From assembly GCF_001044425.1 (NCBI RefSeq), contig NZ_LFML01000002.1, positions 1 through 49,250 of the forward strand: a stretch of 49,250 bases of DNA. The letters are read 5' to 3'. The position numbers and the translations under genes are program-made. The notes beneath the pieces were generated by a model, which saw only the letters and a program-made list of their open reading frames with translations, searched no databases and was not told the origin of the DNA. The DNA is from Streptomyces roseus (GTDB lineage Bacteria > Actinomycetota > Actinomycetes > Streptomycetales > Streptomycetaceae). This document shows, one piece after another, positions 25,927 to 34,839 of the stretch; the stretch's first letter is position 1; every line of letters begins with the position of its first letter.

Positions 25927-25949
25927 CCCGCGCCCGACGCCGCGCTTGA

Positions 25950-25968
25950 CCTTGACGCAGCGGCAGGG
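25950..25968. promoter_or_regulatory. MerR-type operator CCTTGACGC-A-GCGGCAGGG
   Basis: Imperfect 9+9 dyad (7 of 9 pairs) just before ATG 25984 of the MerR gene, like the autoregulatory dyads of drug-sensing MerR proteins. It also overlaps the rnpB upstream region. Confidence 0.4.
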
Positions 25969-25983
25969 TTTCCACTGGAGGGC

Positions 25984-26746
25984 ATGCGGATCGGAGAGAT
26001 CGCCGCGCTGGTCGGGGTCACCACCCGGGCCATCCGGCACTACCACCACGTCGGGCTGCTCCCGGAGCCGGAGCGGCGCCCCAACGGGTACCGCGCGTAC
26101 CGCGTGCGCGACGCCGTCCCGCTGGCGCGGGTGCGCCGGCTCACCGAGCTCGGGCTGGGTCTGGGGGCACCTCCCAGCGGTAGCTGGGGGAGAGGTCAGG
26201 GACGTCCTCGCGGACGACGCGGGGCGCGAACTGGCCGACGTACTCGAAGAGCTCGACGCCGACCTGGCCCGGCAGGAGGCCGCGATCGGGGAGCGCCGTG
26301 CGCGGCTCGCCGCCCTGCGCGCCGCGCCGCCCGGGGAGGACGGGCCCCTTTCGCCCGCCCTCGCCGCGCTGCTCGCCCACGTCCCCGAGACGGACTCGCC
26401 GACCGCGGCGCTGGACCGCGAGCACCTGACGCTGCTGGACCCGGCGGGCGCCGGCGGCCCTGAGCTGTACGAGGCGCTCGGCCGGGTGGCCGTCGATCCG
26501 GCGGTCCTCGCCCTGTACGAGCGGCTGGACGAACTCGCCGGCGCCGCCACCGACGACCCGCGCATCGCGCCGCTCGCCGCCGCGATGGTGGCGGCCGTGC
26601 CCGACGGCGTCTTCGCCGCGCTCCCGGCCGACTGCCGGCCGGCCGGCGAGGGGTTCAAGGAGGCGCTGCTCGCGGAGTTCACCCCGGCGCAGGCGGAGGT
26701 CGTCCGCCGGGTCATGGAGGCCTTCATGGAGAGGGGCAGGGGATGA
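25984..26746 (+). pseudogene. MerR-family regulator disrupted by a palindromic element (frameshift)
   Basis: The DNA-binding part reads MRIGEIAALVGVTTRAIRHY then LLPEPERRPNGYRAYRVRDA and RVRRLTELGLGL in one frame, a typical MerR HTH with wing. The effector part, beginning EVRDVLADDAGRELADVLEEL, lies in the next frame and runs to TGA 26744-26746. Between them is a GC-rich near-palindrome (26161-26192) whose net length shifts the frame by +1. The HTH frame runs on as unrelated sequence to 26463. ATG 25984 opens the classical MerR start; ATG 25921 is in frame but within the rnpB promoter. Either a pseudogene or a truncated HTH protein. The downstream gene overlaps the old stop as ATGA. Confidence 0.8.
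26161..26192. repeat. Short palindromic element inserted in the MerR gene
   Basis: CTCCCAG-CGGTAG-CTGGGGGAG forms a hairpin with a six-base loop, flanked by the direct repeat CTGGGGG (26161-26167 and 26184-26190). Similar GGGG...CCCAG hairpins are common between genes in Streptomyces (from memory). It falls exactly where the reading frame breaks. Confidence 0.65.
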
Positions 26747-27372
26747 GGGGGCTCGACGGGGTGGGGGGCCGCGTGCCGCTGCCCGTACGGAGGCTGCTGA
26801 CGCACGAGCTGCGCTCGGCCGCCTCGCTGGGGCGGTGGGCGCTGCGCCGGCCGCCGCACGGGGTGGCCGGGGGCGAGTTCGCCGCCGCGTACACCGGACC
26901 GCAGACGGCCATGATGTACGGGCTCGTGTTCGTTTCGCTGGTCGAGACCGTTGCGCTGTCCGTCCTGATCCCCTGGCCGGCCGTGCACCGGGTGGTGCTC
27001 GTCCTCGACGTGTACGGGGTGCTGCTGGTCCTCGCGCTGCACGCCGCCTGCGTGACCCGGCCGCACGTGGTCCGCCGGGACGGCTGCCTGCGGATCCGGT
27101 ACGGGGCCCTGTTCGACCTCGTCGTCCCGCCCGAGGCGGTGGCTTCGGCCCGGGTGGACCGGCGCTTTCCGCAGGGGCGGCTCGTCGAACTCTCCGAGGA
27201 CGGGGTGCTCGACCTGATCGTGGGCGGCCAGACCACGGTGACCCTGGAGCTGAACCGGCCGCTCCCCTTCACCCGGCCCCTCGGGTCCCGGGGCGAGGCC
27301 CGCACCATCCGCTTCCACGCCGACGACCCGCGCGCCCTGGTGGCGGCGCTGCGGCAACCCGCGTCCCCGTGA
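26743..27372 (+). CDS. Membrane protein of unknown function
   Basis: 209 aa from ATG 26743, which overlaps the MerR stop as ATGA, so the two were coupled. Two close hydrophobic segments (about 62-85, MMYGLVFVSLVETVALSVLI, and 85-105, VVLVLDVYGVLLVLALHAAC) are followed by a soluble domain of about 100 residues resembling bacterial PH-like domains (RRDGCLRIRYGALFDLVVP). MerR-controlled membrane proteins often serve in drug or stress response, but no transporter motif is seen. Confidence 0.75.
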   Translation: MRGLDGVGGRVPLPVRRLLTHELRSAASLGRWALRRPPHGVAGGEFAAAYTGPQTAMMYGLVFVSLVETVALSVLIPWPAVHRVVLVLDVYGVLLVLALHAACVTRPHVVRRDGCLRIRYGALFDLVVPPEAVASARVDRRFPQGRLVELSEDGVLDLIVGGQTTVTLELNRPLPFTRPLGSRGEARTIRFHADDPRALVAALRQPASP

Positions 27373-27416
27373 GGGGCGGGCCGGGGCGGCCGGGCCGCGG
27401 CGGTCGGTCCGTACCC

Positions 27417-28859
27417 TCACGCCGGGGCGAACAGCACCTTCGCCCGGCCCGGGTCGGCCTGCGTGAGGCGGACCCGGATGCGGTCGCCCAGCGGCAGCCG
27501 CGCGGACGGGGATTCGACCCGGCCGACCACCGCGGGCTCCTCCAGGTGGACGGTTCCCACCTGCGGCTCCCGCTCCTTGACGTCGATCACGGTCGCCTCG
27601 AAGGTCTCCCCGACGTGGTCCTTCAGCAGGGCCGCCTCGACGAGGTCCACGCACTCCCGCTCGGCCGTGTTGGCCAGCCTGTTCCCCTCCGCCATCCGCT
27701 GCGGCAGTGCGTCGAGGGCGGCCGTGGCCCACTGCGGGGGCGCGGCCCCCGCCACCGCCGCCACGCACAGTTCGCCCGCGTACCGGTCGACGAGGCGGCG
27801 CAGCGGGGCCGTGCAGTGCGTGTACGGGGCCGCCACCGCGGCGTGCAGGAGGGGGTCGGGGGTCCTGCCGCCGGTGAAGACGGTGTACCCCGCGCCGCGC
27901 AGCAGGGCCGTGCACTCCTGGAGGAAGGCGGCGTGGGCGGGCAGGTGCGGGTCGAGGGTGCGGACGAGTTCGGCGTACGGCACGTGGTGCGGCCAGTCGA
28001 TGCGCAGGGCGGCGGCGGTGCGCCGGAGCCGGCCGACCGCGCCGTCAGGGGCGCTGGGGAGGGTGCGCAGGATGCCGGTTCCGGTGGAGAGCATCAGCTC
28101 GGCGGCGGCCATGCCGGCCATGAGGGAGATCTGGGCGTTCCAGCCGTCGGCGGGGAGCGGGGCCCGGTAGGCGAGCGTGTACGAGCCGTTCTGCGCGACG
28201 ATCTCCTGCTCGGGCACGTTCAGCGAGATCCCGCCGCGCTCCTGTTCCAGGGTCTCGCGGAGCCGGCCGACCTCCCGCAGGAGGGCGAGGGGCTCCTCGG
28301 CGGTGCCGGAGTCGATGGCCCGCTGGACCCCGTCGTAGTCCATCCTGGCTCGGCTGCGGACCAGCGCGCGGCGGACGTCGGTGGTCTCGACGCGGCCGTC
28401 GGAGTCCAGGTCGAAGCGCCACAGCAGGGCCGGGCAGGTCTGGTCGGGCAGCAGGCTGGCCGCGCCCTCGGAGAGGACGGGGGGATGCAGGGGGACCTTG
28501 CCGTCGGGGAAGTAGAGGGTGGTGACGCGGCGGCCCGCCTCGGCGTCGAGGGCGCCGCCGGGGGTGACGAAGGCGGCGACGTCGGCGATGGCGTAGTGCA
28601 CGCGGTAGCCGCCGTTCTCCCGCCGGGCCAGGTGCATGGCCTGGTCCAGGTCGCGGGAGGCGGGCGGATCGATGGTGAACAGGGCGAGGTCGGTGGCGTC
28701 GAGCGCCGGGAGCCGGGGGCTGCGGGCCGCCGCCTCGGCCTCGGCGAGGACCGGAGCCGGGAACTCCCCGGGCACGCCCAGCTCCGTCCTCAGGTCACGC
28801 AGCGCGGCCCGCAGGGCAGCCCCGTCTGCGCCGGTCATGTGCAGATGACGGCGTGGCAT
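27417..28859 (-). CDS. RNB-domain exoribonuclease (RNase II/R family)
   Basis: 480 aa. The RNB catalytic domain includes FTIDPPASRDLDQAMHL with the metal-binding aspartates, VHYAIADVAAFV, LYFPDGKVPLHPPVLSEGA and YTHCTAPLRRLVDRYAGE. The C-terminal 80 residues look like a reduced S1-type OB domain. It lacks the long N-terminal cold-shock domains of RNase R, as is usual for the short actinobacterial version. It degrades single-stranded RNA 3' to 5'. ATG 28859 lies 6 bases from a -10-like TACCCT (28871-28866), so it may be leaderless; a second ATG at 28838 is possible. Confidence 0.9.
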   Translation of the reverse strand: MPRRHLHMTGADGAALRAALRDLRTELGVPGEFPAPVLAEAEAAARSPRLPALDATDLALFTIDPPASRDLDQAMHLARRENGGYRVHYAIADVAAFVTPGGALDAEAGRRVTTLYFPDGKVPLHPPVLSEGAASLLPDQTCPALLWRFDLDSDGRVETTDVRRALVRSRARMDYDGVQRAIDSGTAEEPLALLREVGRLRETLEQERGGISLNVPEQEIVAQNGSYTLAYRAPLPADGWNAQISLMAGMAAAELMLSTGTGILRTLPSAPDGAVGRLRRTAAALRIDWPHHVPYAELVRTLDPHLPAHAAFLQECTALLRGAGYTVFTGGRTPDPLLHAAVAAPYTHCTAPLRRLVDRYAGELCVAAVAGAAPPQWATAALDALPQRMAEGNRLANTAERECVDLVEAALLKDHVGETFEATVIDVKEREPQVGTVHLEEPAVVGRVESPSARLPLGDRIRVRLTQADPGRAKVLFAPA

Positions 28860-28865
28860 GGATCG

Positions 28866-28871
28866 AGGGTA
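28866..28871 (-). promoter_or_regulatory. -10 TACCCT, leaderless promoter of the RNB gene
   Basis: Minus-strand TACCCT ends 6 bases before ATG 28859 and no Shine-Dalgarno intervenes. Confidence 0.45.
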
Positions 28872-28961
28872 TTGCGGCTGGCGGCCGGGGGCGCGGCGAG
28901 AGCCTTACCCTGGCTCGGGGGCCGCACCCCCCGCGCCGTGTCGTACCGAAGGAGAACCACC

Positions 28962-29762
28962 GTGCTCGTGCTGCTGCCGCCGTCCGAGGGAAAGGCCGCC
29001 GGCGGTTCCGGCGCGCCCCTGGAGCCGCAGGCGCTGTCACTGCCGGGATTGGCCGCGGCGCGGGCGGCCGTGCTGGAGGAACTGGTCGAGTTGTGCGCGG
29101 GTGACGAGCCGAAGGCCCGCGAGGTGCTCGGCCTGAGCGAGGGGCTGCGCGGCGAGGTGGCGAAGAACGCCGGCCTGCTCTCTGCGCCGGCCCGGCCCGC
29201 GGGGGAGATCTACACCGGCGTCCTGTACGACGCGCTGGGCCTGTCCGGCCTGCCGGCGGCGGCGAGGGCGGCGGCGGAGCGCTCGCTGATGGTGTTCTCG
29301 GGCCTGTGGGGCGCGGTGCGGGTGACGGACCGGATCCCCTCGTACCGCTGCTCGATGGGCGTGAAGCTGCCGGGGCTGGGCGCGCTGGGGGCGTACTGGC
29401 GGGAGCCGATGGCGGCGGTGATGCCGGAGGCGGCGGGGGACGGGCTGGTGCTGGACCTGCGGTCCTCGGCCTACGCGTCGGCGTGGAAGCCGAAGGGCGA
29501 GGTGGCGGGGCGCACGGCCACGGTGCGGGTGCTGCACTCGCAGCTCGTGGACGGGGTGGAGAAGCGCTCGGTGGTGAGCCACTTCAACAAGGCGACCAAG
29601 GGGCGGCTGGTACGGGACCTGCTCGTCTCCGGGGCCGTCCCCGGGTCCCCGGCCGAGCTGGTCGCGGCGCTGCGCGACCTGGGTTACGCCGTCGAGACCG
29701 AGGCCCCCGCCAAGGCGGCCAAGGCCTGGTCCCTCGACGTGGTGGTCACCCACATCCACTGA
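28962..29762 (+). CDS. yaaA: Peroxide stress protein YaaA (DUF328/UPF0246)
   Basis: 266 aa from GTG 28962 with GAAGGAGA 7 bases upstream. The conserved LVLLPPSEGKAAGG opens the protein; further family blocks are YTGVLYDALGL, VFSGLWGAVRVTDRIPSYR, GDGLVLDLRSSAYASAW and VVSHFNKATKGRLVRDLL. In E. coli YaaA lowers intracellular free iron and so limits oxidative DNA damage during peroxide stress; the same role is assumed. Divergent from the RNB gene; a strong hairpin follows. Confidence 0.93.
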   Translation: MLVLLPPSEGKAAGGSGAPLEPQALSLPGLAAARAAVLEELVELCAGDEPKAREVLGLSEGLRGEVAKNAGLLSAPARPAGEIYTGVLYDALGLSGLPAAARAAAERSLMVFSGLWGAVRVTDRIPSYRCSMGVKLPGLGALGAYWREPMAAVMPEAAGDGLVLDLRSSAYASAWKPKGEVAGRTATVRVLHSQLVDGVEKRSVVSHFNKATKGRLVRDLLVSGAVPGSPAELVAALRDLGYAVETEAPAKAAKAWSLDVVVTHIH

Positions 29763-29766
29763 CCGG

Positions 29767-29792
29767 CGGCGGGGCCGGCACCGGCCCCGCCG
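29767..29792. terminator. Bidirectional terminator after yaaA
   Basis: CGGCGGGGCCGG and CCGGCCCCGCCG form a 12-bp stem closing on two bases, between yaaA and the convergent primase/polymerase-like gene. Confidence 0.75.
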
Positions 29793-29810
29793 TGGTCCGG
29801 GCGGCGCGGC

Positions 29811-30557
29811 CTACCGGCTCAGGGGCCAGGCCGCCGAGGGGGACTGGTCGGCCGCGACCGCGTACGCGGCGCAGGCGTCCGTCAGGGTTTCCAGGAGGGT
29901 CAGGGGGTCCGGGAGGGGGTGCTCCAGGCCGCGGATCCAGCTCACCGCGAGGTCACCGGGGAGGGCGGCCGGGGGGACCAGGACGTAGCTGCCGCGGCAG
30001 TGCCATCGCAGGCCCGGGTGCTCGTCCATCGTCTCGGGGTGGCAGTCCAGCTCGCACGGCCACCACTCGTCCTCGTCCTCGGGGGTACCGCGCGTCGCCG
30101 TGAAGAAGAGCATCCGGGCCTGGTCGCCCGTACCGCCCGATTCCGCGACCGGGCCGACGTCCACGCCCGCCGCCAGCAGGCGGCTCAGCGCGCTCGCCCC
30201 GGCTTCGAGGGGGACGTCCAGTACGTCGTGGACCATGCCGGTCGCGGTGACGAAGTTGGCCTGCGGCTGGTTGCGCGCCCAGCGCTCCACCTGCGCGCGG
30301 TCGGTCGTGGACTGAGTCTGCCAGGCGAAGGAGAGGGGGTGCCGCGCGGGGGTGGGACAGCCGATCCGGTCGCACGAACACCGGTAGCCGGCGGGATGGG
30401 CGGCAGGGGCGAGCGGCAGGCCCGCGGCGGCCGCCGACAGCAGAAGGTCCTCCCGCGCACGCGCGGGATCTTCGGGGGAGGGTTTGGGCCGCCGGCGCAG
30501 CCACTGGGAAATCCTGCTCTGCTCGCCGCGTTTGACGCGGCCGGACTCAGACCCCAT
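29811..30557 (-). CDS. Primase/polymerase-like (prim-pol N-terminal type) protein
   Basis: 248 aa from ATG 30557, preceded by GAGGGGA. An Arg-rich start is followed by AAAAGLPLAPAAHPAGYRC, a CSCDRIGCPTPARHPLSF cysteine/His patch and the segment TGMVHDVLDVPLEAG, where D-x-P replaces the D-x-D pair of active prim-pol enzymes. Later come GTGDQARMLFFTAT and ELDCHPETMDEHPGLRWHCRGSYVLVPPAA. It matches the short chromosomal actinobacterial version of bifunctional DNA primase/polymerase domains. No helicase or replication genes adjoin it, so a replication role is doubtful. Monocistronic. Confidence 0.75.
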   Translation of the reverse strand: MGSESGRVKRGEQSRISQWLRRRPKPSPEDPARAREDLLLSAAAAGLPLAPAAHPAGYRCSCDRIGCPTPARHPLSFAWQTQSTTDRAQVERWARNQPQANFVTATGMVHDVLDVPLEAGASALSRLLAAGVDVGPVAESGGTGDQARMLFFTATRGTPEDEDEWWPCELDCHPETMDEHPGLRWHCRGSYVLVPPAALPGDLAVSWIRGLEHPLPDPLTLLETLTDACAAYAVAADQSPSAAWPLSR

Positions 30558-30631
30558 CTATCCCCTCACCTCACCGTTTCCCCGGCAGACCCTCACATGG
30601 TCCCACCATCCTGCGGTCCGGGTGACCGCAC

Positions 30632-30653
30632 TCCCCCACCGGGGGGTGGGGGA
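30632..30653 (-). terminator. Hairpin downstream of the TetR gene
   Basis: TCCCCCACC and GGTGGGGGA form a 9-bp stem around GGGG, between the TetR gene (ending 30763) and the start of the primase-like gene on the same strand. Confidence 0.5.
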
Positions 30654-30762
30654 CAGGTGCACGGAGAGCGCACGGCAGCAGGCTGAATACCGTCACATAG
30701 CGGTGAAATCCGGCCAATTGTTCCGGTCGGCCACCGGTCCTGCGCCGCTCTTGCGCCGGTCC

Positions 30763-31407
30763 TCAGCCCCCGGTGACCTTCGACACCCCGGCGACCCCGC
30801 CCAGCACCCGGTCCACCAGCTCGTCCGCGAACGCGTGCGTCAGCGGCGCCGTCCCCATCAGCCACCGGTACGTCACCGGCCCCACCAGCATCTCCACCGT
30901 CAGGCCCAGGTCCACGTCCGGCGCGAGCCCGCCGGCCTCCCGGGCCGCCCGCAACCGCTCCTCGTACAGGGCCAGCTGCGGCTTCAGCAGCTGCTCGGTG
31001 AAGCGGGAGCCCAGGTCGGGATCGGCCGCCCCGGCGGCGGTCAGGGCGCGCATGGGCGCCTCGTACTTCTCGTCGTTGAACTGGTCCACCGTCGCCCGCA
31101 GCACCAGCTTGAGGTCCGCCGCGAGGTCCCCGGTGTCCGGGAACCCGGTCCAGCCGCCGTCCACCTCCGCCTTCGCGTCGTCGGCGAGCGCGAGCGAGGC
31201 GTCCAGCAGCACCGCCGCCTTCGACGGCCACCAGCGGTAGATGGTCTGCTTGCCGACGCCCGCGCGGGCGGCGATGGCCTCGATCGTCAGCTTGTTGTAG
31301 CCGACCTCACCGACCAGTGCGAGCGACGCGTCCAGGATGGCCCGCCGGGAGCGGTCGCTGCGGCGGGCGGGGTCGGGGGCCTTCGCGTCAGGTGATCTGC
31401 TGCTCAT
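30763..31407 (-). CDS. TetR-family transcriptional regulator
   Basis: 214 aa. N-terminal HTH: RRAILDASLALVGEVGYNKL then IEAIAARAGVGKQTIYRWW (about 20-65); the C-terminal ligand domain is of the TetR_C_11-like type with FTEQLLKPQLALYEERL. The ATG at 31407 is 8 bases from a -10 GATAAT (31421-31416), so a leaderless mRNA is likely. It is divergent from the DDAH gene over 132 bases and may control it and itself; no clear operator dyad was found. It is not KstR by sequence as far as I can tell. Confidence 0.9.
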   Translation of the reverse strand: MSSRSPDAKAPDPARRSDRSRRAILDASLALVGEVGYNKLTIEAIAARAGVGKQTIYRWWPSKAAVLLDASLALADDAKAEVDGGWTGFPDTGDLAADLKLVLRATVDQFNDEKYEAPMRALTAAGAADPDLGSRFTEQLLKPQLALYEERLRAAREAGGLAPDVDLGLTVEMLVGPVTYRWLMGTAPLTHAFADELVDRVLGGVAGVSKVTGG

Positions 31408-31415
31408 TCGGACAA

Positions 31416-31421
31416 ATTATC
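31416..31421 (-). promoter_or_regulatory. -10 GATAAT, leaderless promoter of the TetR gene
   Basis: Minus-strand GATAAT ends 8 bases before the ATG at 31407. Confidence 0.5.
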
Positions 31422-31539
31422 AACGCGCGACGTCTCGTCTTTGTGTCATTCCGTAAACCACCCAATCAGTTCACTGCGCGGTTTCCGTTGAGGAGAGACG
31501 ATTCTCTCGACATCCCTCGTGAGCCGTGAGGAGCCTTCT

Positions 31540-32349
31540 TTGCGCAGAGTCGCCACACCCCGGCGCTACTTGATGTGCCCACCCGCACACTTCAAGGTCA
31601 CGTACTCCATCAATCCGTGGATGGACCCCACGAAACCGGTGGACCTGCCCCTCGCACAAGCCCAGTGGGAGGACCTCCGGGACCGCTACCGCTCGCTCGG
31701 CCACACCGTCGAGACGCTCGTACCGGACCCCGAGCTTCCCGACATGGTCTTCGCCGCGAACGGCGCCCTCGTCGTCGACGGCCGGGTGCTCGGCGCCCGG
31801 TTCGCCTACCCCGAGCGCGCCGCCGAGGCGGAGATCCACCTCGACTGGTACCGGTCCCACGGCTTCGAGCACGTCCACGAGCCGTCCCACGTCAACGAGG
31901 GCGAGGGCGATTTCGCCGTCACCGCCACCTACATCCTGGCCGGCCGGGGCTTCCGCTCCAGCCCGCTCTCGCACGACGAGGCCCAGGAGTTCTTCGGCCG
32001 CCCGGTCATCGGCCTCGACCTGGTGGACCCGCGCTACTACCACCTGGACACGGCGCTGTGCGTGCTCGACGGCGACGAGGTCATGTACTACCCGCCCGCG
32101 TTCTCGCCCGGCAGCCGCGCCGTGCTGGAGCGGCTCTTCCCGGACGCGCTGATCGCCGGCGACGAGGACGCGGCGGCCCTCGGGCTGAACGCGGTCTCGG
32201 ACGGCCTGAACGTGCTGCTCCCGCAGGCGGCGACCGGTCTGTTCGACCCCCTGCGCGAGCGGGGCTTCGAGCCGGTGCCGATGGACCTGGGAGAGCTGCT
32301 CAAGGGCGGCGGCAGCGTGAAGTGCTGCACCCAGGAGCTGCGGATGTAG
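31540..32349 (+). CDS. ddaH: Dimethylarginine dimethylaminohydrolase (DDAH)
   Basis: 269 aa from TTG 31540, chosen because GAGGAG (31528-31533) lies 6 bases upstream; an in-frame GTG at 31519 would add 7 residues without a good ribosome site. Amidinotransferase-superfamily motifs: RYLMCPPAHFKVTYSINPWM, ANGALVVDGRVLGARF, EGEGDF, the catalytic His in YYHLDTALCVL and the catalytic Cys in GGGSVKCCTQEL at the C-terminus. It hydrolyses methylated arginines to citrulline and methylamines. Convergent with the next gene, 14 bases apart. Confidence 0.9.
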   Translation: MRRVATPRRYLMCPPAHFKVTYSINPWMDPTKPVDLPLAQAQWEDLRDRYRSLGHTVETLVPDPELPDMVFAANGALVVDGRVLGARFAYPERAAEAEIHLDWYRSHGFEHVHEPSHVNEGEGDFAVTATYILAGRGFRSSPLSHDEAQEFFGRPVIGLDLVDPRYYHLDTALCVLDGDEVMYYPPAFSPGSRAVLERLFPDALIAGDEDAAALGLNAVSDGLNVLLPQAATGLFDPLRERGFEPVPMDLGELLKGGGSVKCCTQELRM

Positions 32350-32363
32350 CGCCGCGGTCCGGG

Positions 32364-33389
32364 TTACGAGGTGGCCGCCGGCGGCCACTCCTGGCCCCAG
32401 TCGGCGTCCCGCGCCGCTTTGTACAGGTCACCGTGGCGCTTGGTCACGTTGACCCGGGTCAGGCCCGACGAGTCGCCGTCCTGCGGACCGCACAGCTCCA
32501 GCAGGACGAGCCCCTTCCGGATCTGCGGCCGCCGCGTGATCCGGGAGGGGGCCGGCTCCACCGGGAAGCGGGCCGCGGCCACGTAGCTGAACTTCTCGTC
32601 CTCGTACGGCAGGGACCCGCCCTTGACCTGACGGTGCAGGGAGGACCGGCTGACCCGCGCCGAGAAGTGGCACCAGTCCTGGCCGACCTCGATCGGGCAG
32701 GTGCCGTCGTGCGGGCACGGGGCGGCGACCTTCAGCCCCGCCTCGATCAGCTGGTCGCGGGCCTCGCGGATGCGCAAGTACCCCTCGGGCGTGCCCGGCT
32801 CGATCAGTACCACGGCCTGCCCGGCGCGGGCCGCCTCGGCGACCACGGCCCGGCGGGCCTCCGGCGTCAGCTCGCCGAGTACGTACGAGACCGTCACGAG
32901 CTCCGTGTCGGGCAGGGCTAGCCCCGCTCCGATGACGGCCCGCCGCCACTCGGCCCCGCGCAGCACCTGCGAGCCGGAGGAGGCCGCGAGCTCCTTGCCG
33001 AGGGCCAGCGCCGGCTCCGCCCAGTCCAGGACCGCGGTCTCGCGCGGCCCGTCCCAGATGGCGTCGGCCGCCCAGATCGCGGCGCCGGTTCCGCCGCCCA
33101 CGTCCACGTGGGAGGCCGGGGACCATCCCGGGGCGGCCTCGGCGAGGGCGTCCAGGGCGGACCGTACGGCCTCGAAGGTGGCCGGCATCCGGTACGCCGC
33201 GTACGCCGCCACGTCGGAGCGGTCGCGCAGGACGGGCGCGTCGGTCGGCGTCCGGCCGCGGTAGTTGGCGATCAGCCGGTCGACGGCGGCCGTGGCCTGC
33301 TTCGGCGGGAGCCCGCCGAGCAGCCCGCCCAGCGCGGTGCGCAGGGTCTCGGCGGTGGTGGGCACGGAGGCGGAAGCGGAGGCGTTCAC
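32364..33389 (-). CDS. Rsm22-like small-ribosomal-subunit methyltransferase family protein
   Basis: 341 aa from GTG 33389. SAM-binding motif I at [20 protein letters not shown] (about 93-112), motif with [18 protein letters not shown], and a cysteine cluster [12 protein letters not shown] plus WCHFSARV (about 225-250) that is characteristic of Rsm22 proteins and may hold an Fe-S cluster. Mitochondrial Rsm22 (METTL17) supports small-subunit assembly; bacterial function is little known. A -10-like TAAACT (33401-33396) lies 6 bases before the GTG, so it may be leaderless. Confidence 0.87.
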   Translation of the reverse strand: MNASASASVPTTAETLRTALGGLLGGLPPKQATAAVDRLIANYRGRTPTDAPVLRDRSDVAAYAAYRMPATFEAVRSALDALAEAAPGWSPASHVDVGGGTGAAIWAADAIWDGPRETAVLDWAEPALALGKELAASSGSQVLRGAEWRRAVIGAGLALPDTELVTVSYVLGELTPEARRAVVAEAARAGQAVVLIEPGTPEGYLRIREARDQLIEAGLKVAAPCPHDGTCPIEVGQDWCHFSARVSRSSLHRQVKGGSLPYEDEKFSYVAAARFPVEPAPSRITRRPQIRKGLVLLELCGPQDGDSSGLTRVNVTKRHGDLYKAARDADWGQEWPPAATS

Positions 33390-33429
33390 CAGCGAAGTTT
33401 ACGGCGCCCGCGGGGTGCCGGAAGCCCGC

Positions 33430-34731
33430 TCAGACGGCGGAGTCCCGGTTCCGCCAGGGCCGGCACATGACGGCGAAGCATGCCACCGCCAGCAGCGAGC
33501 AGACCAGCTGGACCAGCGCCATCGGCACCGCCGTGCCCTCGCCCGCGATCCCGACCAGCGGCGAGGCGATCGCGCCGACCAGGAACGAGGAGGTGCCCAG
33601 CAGGGCCGAGGCCGAGCCGGCCGCGTGCGGGGTGCGCATCAGGGCCAGCGCGTTGGTGTTCGGCAGGACCAGGCCCATCGCCGACATCAGCACGAACAGC
33701 GCGGACGCGATCGGTACCAGCCCGACCTCCCCGAACACCCCGGTGGACATCAGGAGCAGGGAGACGGAGGCCGCCGTGATGACGGCCAGCCCGAAGCCCA
33801 GCACCTTGTCCAGCCGGACCCGGCCCACCAGCAGCTTGCCGTTGATCTGGCCGGCGGCGATCAGGCCGACGGAGTTGAGGCCGAACAGCAGGCTGAAGGC
33901 CTGCGGCGAAGCCCCGTAGATCTCCTGCACCACGAACGGCGAGGCGGAGATGTACGAGAACAGCGTGGCGAAGGCGAAGCCGCCGGCCAGCGTGTACCCG
34001 GCGAACGCGCGGTCGCCGAGCAGCCCGCGCATGGTCCGCAGCGCGGAGCCCACGCCGCCGGTCTGCCGCTGCTCGGGCGGCAGGGTCTCGCCGAGGCTGC
34101 GCCACACGACGAGGGTGAGCACGGCGCCGACCCCGGTGAGGACGACGAACACCCCGCGCCAGTCCGCGAAGCGAAGGATCTGGCCGCCGATGAGCGGGGC
34201 GATGATCGGGGCGACGCCCGAGATGAGCATCAGCGTGGAGAAGAACCGGGCCATCTCGACCCCGTCGTACAGGTCGCGCACGACGGCCCGCGCGATGACG
34301 ATCGCGGCCGATCCGGCGAGGCCCTGGAGCAGCCGGAAGCCGATCAGCAGCTCCGCGCTGGGGGCGAGGGCGCAGATCGCGGTGGCGAGGACGTAGACGA
34401 CCATGCCGATCAGCAGGGGCCTGCGGCGGCCCCACTTGTCGCTCATCGGGCCGATGACGAGCTGGCCCAGCGCCATGCCGGCGAGGCAGGCGGTGAGGGT
34501 GAGCTGGATCGTGGCGGCCGGGCTGTGCAGGGCGCCGGTGACCTGAGGCAGGGCCGGCAGGTACATGTCCATGGACAGCGGGGGGAGAGCGCTGAGCCCT
34601 CCGAGTATGAAGGTGACGAGCAGTCCGGTACGGCGGGCGGCCGTGAGCGGGACGGATGGGGCTTGCGGTGCGGAGGGCTTTTCGGGCGGCGGCTCGTGCG
34701 AGGGGGCCGTCGCGGGGCCTCTCTCCGACAT
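33430..34731 (-). CDS. Bcr/CflA-type MFS drug exporter
   Basis: 433 aa with a 35-residue Pro-rich cytoplasmic N-terminus and 12 predicted membrane helices. Family signatures: [20 protein letters not shown] in helix 1, [17 protein letters not shown] in the first loop, [20 protein letters not shown] in helix 4 and APLIGGQIL in helix 5. It should export small molecules by proton antiport in the inner membrane. ATG 34731 has GGAG about 8 bases upstream. Divergent from the SDR gene, with 108 bases between. Confidence 0.93.
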   Translation of the reverse strand: MSERGPATAPSHEPPPEKPSAPQAPSVPLTAARRTGLLVTFILGGLSALPPLSMDMYLPALPQVTGALHSPAATIQLTLTACLAGMALGQLVIGPMSDKWGRRRPLLIGMVVYVLATAICALAPSAELLIGFRLLQGLAGSAAIVIARAVVRDLYDGVEMARFFSTLMLISGVAPIIAPLIGGQILRFADWRGVFVVLTGVGAVLTLVVWRSLGETLPPEQRQTGGVGSALRTMRGLLGDRAFAGYTLAGGFAFATLFSYISASPFVVQEIYGASPQAFSLLFGLNSVGLIAAGQINGKLLVGRVRLDKVLGFGLAVITAASVSLLLMSTGVFGEVGLVPIASALFVLMSAMGLVLPNTNALALMRTPHAAGSASALLGTSSFLVGAIASPLVGIAGEGTAVPMALVQLVCSLLAVACFAVMCRPWRNRDSAV

Positions 34732-34825
34732 GCGGAACTCCAGTCTTCTCGTCGTCTTTTCACACCTCCGACCGCCCCATGCTCTCAGCTATCGGAACGT
34801 CCGTGGACCGATGCGGCATGTGACG

Positions 34826-34831
34826 TACCCT
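34826..34831 (+). promoter_or_regulatory. -10 TACCCT, leaderless promoter of the SDR gene
   Basis: TACCCT ends 8 bases before ATG 34840; a -35-like TGGACC (34804-34809) lies 16 bases upstream. Confidence 0.5.
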
Positions 34832-34839
34832 GCGGGCCC

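Noticed and set aside
26161..26192. Programmed ribosomal frameshift joining the two MerR halves
   Set aside because: No slippery heptamer is evident and the break coincides with an inserted palindrome; disruption is simpler, though not excluded.
25729..26463. Plus-strand gene starting within rnpB
   Set aside because: The first 64 codons lie in the RNase P RNA; only the part from 25984 has MerR sequence.
30763..31407. TetR gene as the regulator of the KstR-like sites
   Set aside because: It is over 10 kb away, divergent from ddaH, and no AACnnGTT-type site was seen in its own promoter.
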